Assembly: GCA_029268265.1 (NCBI GenBank)
Contig: JAJUGH010000004.1
Span: 1 to 35,664 of the forward strand
Source of the DNA: Alcaligenaceae bacterium
GTDB taxonomy: Bacteria > Pseudomonadota > Gammaproteobacteria > Burkholderiales > Burkholderiaceae_B
DNA: 35,664 nucleotides
Direction of reading: 5' to 3'
Under the pieces are notes generated by a model, which did no database searches, had not been told where the DNA came from, and saw only the letters and a list, made by a program, of their open reading frames with translations. Below are positions 32,687 to 35,664 of the stretch, piece by piece (the stretch's first letter is position 1; each line of letters begins with the position of its first letter). Made by a program: the position numbers and the translations under genes.

Positions 32687-33544
32687 TCAGCTTCGTGCGC
32701 TGCGGGTGAGAGTATGGCCGGCGTGGCTGTCTTGCCCCAGTGTCTTGCTCAGCCACGGAAGCGCCTCCTGCAAGGCGGCGTATAGCGTCCATGGCGGGTT
32801 GACGATGAACATGCCGCTGCCGTGCAGGCCGAATCCGTCAGCCGCGGGCTTGGCCACTTTCAATGACGCGTGCACCCATACGGTGTCGAGTCGTTCCAAC
32901 TGCCGGGTCAGGTTTTGCACGGCACCACGTTGGACGAGCGGATACCATACGGCGAAGCAGCCGGTGGCAAATCGCTTCAGTCCTTCTTGCACCGCGGTGA
33001 CGGTACGCCGGTAGTCCTGCTTGTCTTCATACGAAGGATCGATGATCACCACGCCGCGTCGCGGCGGCGGAGGCAGCAGCGCCTTGATGCCTTCGAATCC
33101 ATCTGCCTGCGTGATGCCTATCTGGCGACCGCGTCCGCGCGGATGCTGTGCCAGCGTCTGCTGCAGTACCTCGATTTCTGACGGGTGCAGTTCGAACAGC
33201 CGCAACCGATCCGAATCCCGCAAGGCATCCAGCGCCAGCCATGGCGAACCGGGGTAATACCGGAGCGTGTCGTCGTCGTTGCAGGCCCGTATCGCTTCCA
33301 GATAGCGAGCAAGAAGCTCGGGTAGCTGCTTCTGTTCCGCCAGCCTGCCGATGCCGTCAACGTACTCGCCCCTGGTCTGCGCCCACTCGCCTTGCAGATC
33401 GTAGAAGCCTGCGCCGGCATGGGTGTCGATCACCCAATAAGGGGTGGGCTTGCGATTGAAGTGGTCCAGGATATGGACCAGCACGGCGTGCTTGAGGACG
33501 TCGGCGTGGTTGCCGGCATGGAAGGCGTGACGATAGCTGAACAT
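32687..33544 (-). CDS. rlmJ: 23S rRNA (adenine-2030-N6)-methyltransferase
   Basis: MFSYRHAFHAGNHADVLKHAVLVHILDHF, DTHAGAGFYDL, VVIIDPSYEDKQDYRRT, NPPWTL. Confidence 0.96.
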   Translation of the reverse strand: MFSYRHAFHAGNHADVLKHAVLVHILDHFNRKPTPYWVIDTHAGAGFYDLQGEWAQTRGEYVDGIGRLAEQKQLPELLARYLEAIRACNDDDTLRYYPGSPWLALDALRDSDRLRLFELHPSEIEVLQQTLAQHPRGRGRQIGITQADGFEGIKALLPPPPRRGVVIIDPSYEDKQDYRRTVTAVQEGLKRFATGCFAVWYPLVQRGAVQNLTRQLERLDTVWVHASLKVAKPAADGFGLHGSGMFIVNPPWTLYAALQEALPWLSKTLGQDSHAGHTLTRSARS

Positions 33545-33572
33545 TTACGAGGGTATTCGGGAACGGAGTTGT

Positions 33573-33590
33573 TGACGGCCGGCGCCGTCA
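33573..33590 (-). other. Hairpin at the 3' end of ugpQ, possible weak terminator
   Basis: Perfect 7-bp inverted repeat TGACGGC-CGGC-GCCGTCA overlapping the ugpQ stop; no U tract. Confidence 0.3.
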
Positions 33591-34343
33591 GTAGCGGTGA
33601 GGAGTGATGGTCTCGATTTCATCGGTGATGACGGCGTCGCAGCCCCATGCCAGCAAATCGCGGGCGCGAGCCGGATCATTTACCGTCCAGACTGCCAGAG
33701 TAAGGCCGGCTTCGTGCACCTCGCGCACCATTTCAGCCGTGACGTAGGCATGGTTTAGATTGAGTCCTCCACACTCCAGGAGTCGGGCGCGTTCGCGCCA
33801 GTCCGGCGGCAGCTCTTTTTCAATCAACAGCGCGCGGGGCAGTTCCGGCGCCGCATCGCGGGCCGCTGAAAGCGCCGCTTCAGAAAACGAGGAAAGTAGC
33901 GGGGGCACCGTAGCGCCTTCCCAGAGCCGACGGGCCAGCAGGGCGATCCGCTCGCCGGTATGGCTCTCCATGCCCGGGGTCGGCTTGATCTCGATGTTGC
34001 TCGAAATGCCGTTGGCGCGGGTATAGGCGGCAATACTATATAGAGTGGGCAAGGGCTCGCCAGCGTACTCGGGCGAGTGCCAGCTGCCGAAATCGTGGCG
34101 CGCGAGTTCAGCGTATCGCAGTTCTCCCGCGCGACCGGTGCCGGTGGACGTACGCTGCAGCGTGTCGTCGTGAAGCAGTATGGGAACATCGTCCGCGCTC
34201 AGCTTCACGTCATATTCCATCATGCGGAAGCCGCAAGCGGCTCCTTTGCGGAAGGCGGCCAGTGTGTTTTCAGGCGCCTTGTTTCCGCCGCCCCGGTGGG
34301 CGACCAGTTTCGGGTAGGGCCATTCAGTGCGACGTTGCAGCAT
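33588..34343 (-). CDS. ugpQ: Glycerophosphodiester phosphodiesterase
   Basis: PKLVAHRGGGNKAPENTLAAFRKGAACGFRMMEYDVKLSADDVPILLHDDTLQRTSTG, NIEIKPTPG, VWTVNDPARARDLLAWGCDAVITDEIE. Confidence 0.95.
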   Translation of the reverse strand: MLQRRTEWPYPKLVAHRGGGNKAPENTLAAFRKGAACGFRMMEYDVKLSADDVPILLHDDTLQRTSTGTGRAGELRYAELARHDFGSWHSPEYAGEPLPTLYSIAAYTRANGISSNIEIKPTPGMESHTGERIALLARRLWEGATVPPLLSSFSEAALSAARDAAPELPRALLIEKELPPDWRERARLLECGGLNLNHAYVTAEMVREVHEAGLTLAVWTVNDPARARDLLAWGCDAVITDEIETITPHRY

Positions 34344-34363
34344 GGGCAGGACCTCGGCTCAAG

Positions 34364-34381
34364 GGCCGCCGAAGGGCGGCC
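34364..34381. other. Perfect stem-loop in the ugpQ/ppiD divergent intergenic region
   Basis: GGCCGCC-GAAG-GGCGGCC, 7-bp stem with 4-nt loop. Confidence 0.4.
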
Positions 34382-34471
34382 GACGGCGCATTTTATCCCT
34401 GACATACAAGCTGCGGGCGACTTTGACCAAGTGTTAAACTCCCGCAAAGTCAAATTTGAACCAGGTGATCA

Positions 34472-35664
34472 ATGTTCGATTTCATTCGCACGCACCAGCG
34501 CTTGATGCAGCTCGTATTGCTGGTGCTGATTCTTCCCTCGTTCGTCTTGATCGGCGTGAGCGGTTACACGAACTACGTGTCCGGAGACAAGGACCTGGTC
34601 AAGGTGGGGGAGTCGGCGGTCACCCTGCAGGAATTCGAGCTTGCCCGTCGCAATCAGCTTGAGCAGATGCAACGCAGCAGTATGGGCCGTTTCGATCCGC
34701 AGGTACTCGAGACTCGGCCGGCGCGCGAAATGTTGCTCGAGTCCCTGGTCGACCGGCGCGTTCTCGTTGAAACTGCCACGCAATCGCGCTTCAGTGTCTC
34801 GGATGCTGCGCTGCGCAGCGCCATCGGCGCAATGCCCGAATTCCAGGAAGACGGTCGCTTCTCGCCGGAACGCTATGATCAGCTGCTGGCTTCCGCCGGG
34901 CTGAGCACGCGCGACTTCGAGCAGGGCCAGCGCGGCGAGCTGGCGTTGCAACGCGTCCTGGGTCCGGTGGGGGCCAGTGCCGTGCTGCCGCCAACCGTGC
35001 TGGGTGGCATCTCTGCCGCGCTTACCGAGGCGCGCACCGTGCGCCTGCGTGCTTTCCCGGCGTCCGACTTCGAAAAAGAAGTCGTCATTACCGACGCCGA
35101 CATCCAGGCCTGGTACGACAAGAACAAGGAAAGCCTGAAGGTAGCCGACCAGGTTGCCGTTCAGTACCTGTTGCTCGACGAAGCCGTTGCCATGCAGGCC
35201 GTCGGCGAAATCAGCGAGAACGACCTGAGGGCCTACTACGAGCAGAACAAGGCCCGCTACGTGGTGCCGCCGCGCGTGAACGTGAGCCATATCCAGATCA
35301 GTGTTGAACCGGGGGCGTCCGATGCGGACCGCGCGGCAGCACGCGAGAAGGCGCAGTCCATTGCCGAGCGCGTCCGCCAGGAACCGTCCTCGTTTGCCGA
35401 GGTCGCCCGCGAAGAATCTGAGGACGTCGGCACGGCGCGGGATGGCGGCCAACTGGGATGGGTCACGCCGGGCAGCTGGCCGGCCGCCCTGGAAGAGGCC
35501 GTCTTCGCGCTCGAAGAAGGCGCGGTGTCGGATGCGGTGGAAGGCCCCGGGGGCTTCCACGTGTTCCTGGCCAACCAGGTTGAAACCGAGAAGGGCGAAA
35601 CGTTCGAACAGGCCCGTGAAAAAGTCGAGGCCGAGGTGCGCCGCCAACTGGCCTCCGAGCGCTT
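34472..35664 (+). CDS. ppiD: Peptidyl-prolyl cis-trans isomerase D (PpiD/SurA-N domain plus parvulin), truncated by window end
   Basis: Own translation from ATG 34472: MFDFIRTHQRLMQLVLLVLILPSFVLIGVSGYTNYVSGDKDLVKVGESAVTLQEFELARRNQ...RVNVSHIQISVEPGASDADRAAAREKAQSIAERV...DVGTARDGGQLGWVTPGSWPAALEEAVFAL; open to the window end. Confidence 0.93.
   Translation, partial: MFDFIRTHQRLMQLVLLVLILPSFVLIGVSGYTNYVSGDKDLVKVGESAVTLQEFELARRNQLEQMQRSSMGRFDPQVLETRPAREMLLESLVDRRVLVETATQSRFSVSDAALRSAIGAMPEFQEDGRFSPERYDQLLASAGLSTRDFEQGQRGELALQRVLGPVGASAVLPPTVLGGISAALTEARTVRLRAFPASDFEKEVVITDADIQAWYDKNKESLKVADQVAVQYLLLDEAVAMQAVGEISENDLRAYYEQNKARYVVPPRVNVSHIQISVEPGASDADRAAAREKAQSIAERVRQEPSSFAEVAREESEDVGTARDGGQLGWVTPGSWPAALEEAVFALEEGAVSDAVEGPGGFHVFLANQVETEKGETFEQAREKVEAEVRRQLASER

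Noticed and set aside
34469-35647. 392-aa minus-strand ORF at the window end
   Set aside because: Antisense of ppiD; the plus frame has full PpiD/parvulin sequence.

Overview
This 35.7-kb, high-GC window reads as a compact proteobacterial core-genome segment. Gene content and order look Burkholderiales/Alcaligenaceae-like, which is an inference from protein flavour and not a database result. I support 31 CDSs: recB, recD, an acyl-CoA synthetase, yajQ, an ABC-2 exporter pair (yadH/yadG-like), nnrE/nnrD fusion, a universal stress protein, tadA, an LD-carboxypeptidase with a strongly His-rich N-terminus, an ABC-F ATPase, a YigZ/IMPACT protein, thioredoxin, a CHASE-PAS-GGDEF-EAL protein, an NCS2 permease, tsaD, plsY, surE, pcm, an nlpD-like LysM/LytM lipoprotein, a PolB-type 3'-5' exonuclease, a His-rich Spy/CpxP-like periplasmic protein, rlmD, argH, a YbdG/MscS-type channel, a PII protein, ubiC, rluF, rlmJ, ugpQ, and a 3'-truncated ppiD that the ORF track misses. 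I saw no rRNA, tRNA, CRISPR, IS or prophage features. I found no convincing new multi-gene system. The items most worth a second look are the His-rich LD-carboxypeptidase tail, a PolB-type exonuclease translationally coupled to nlpD where rpoS often sits, a MscS-type channel next to PII, and a recurring TAAAAT/TACAAT-like element 31-51 nt upstream of many start codons.
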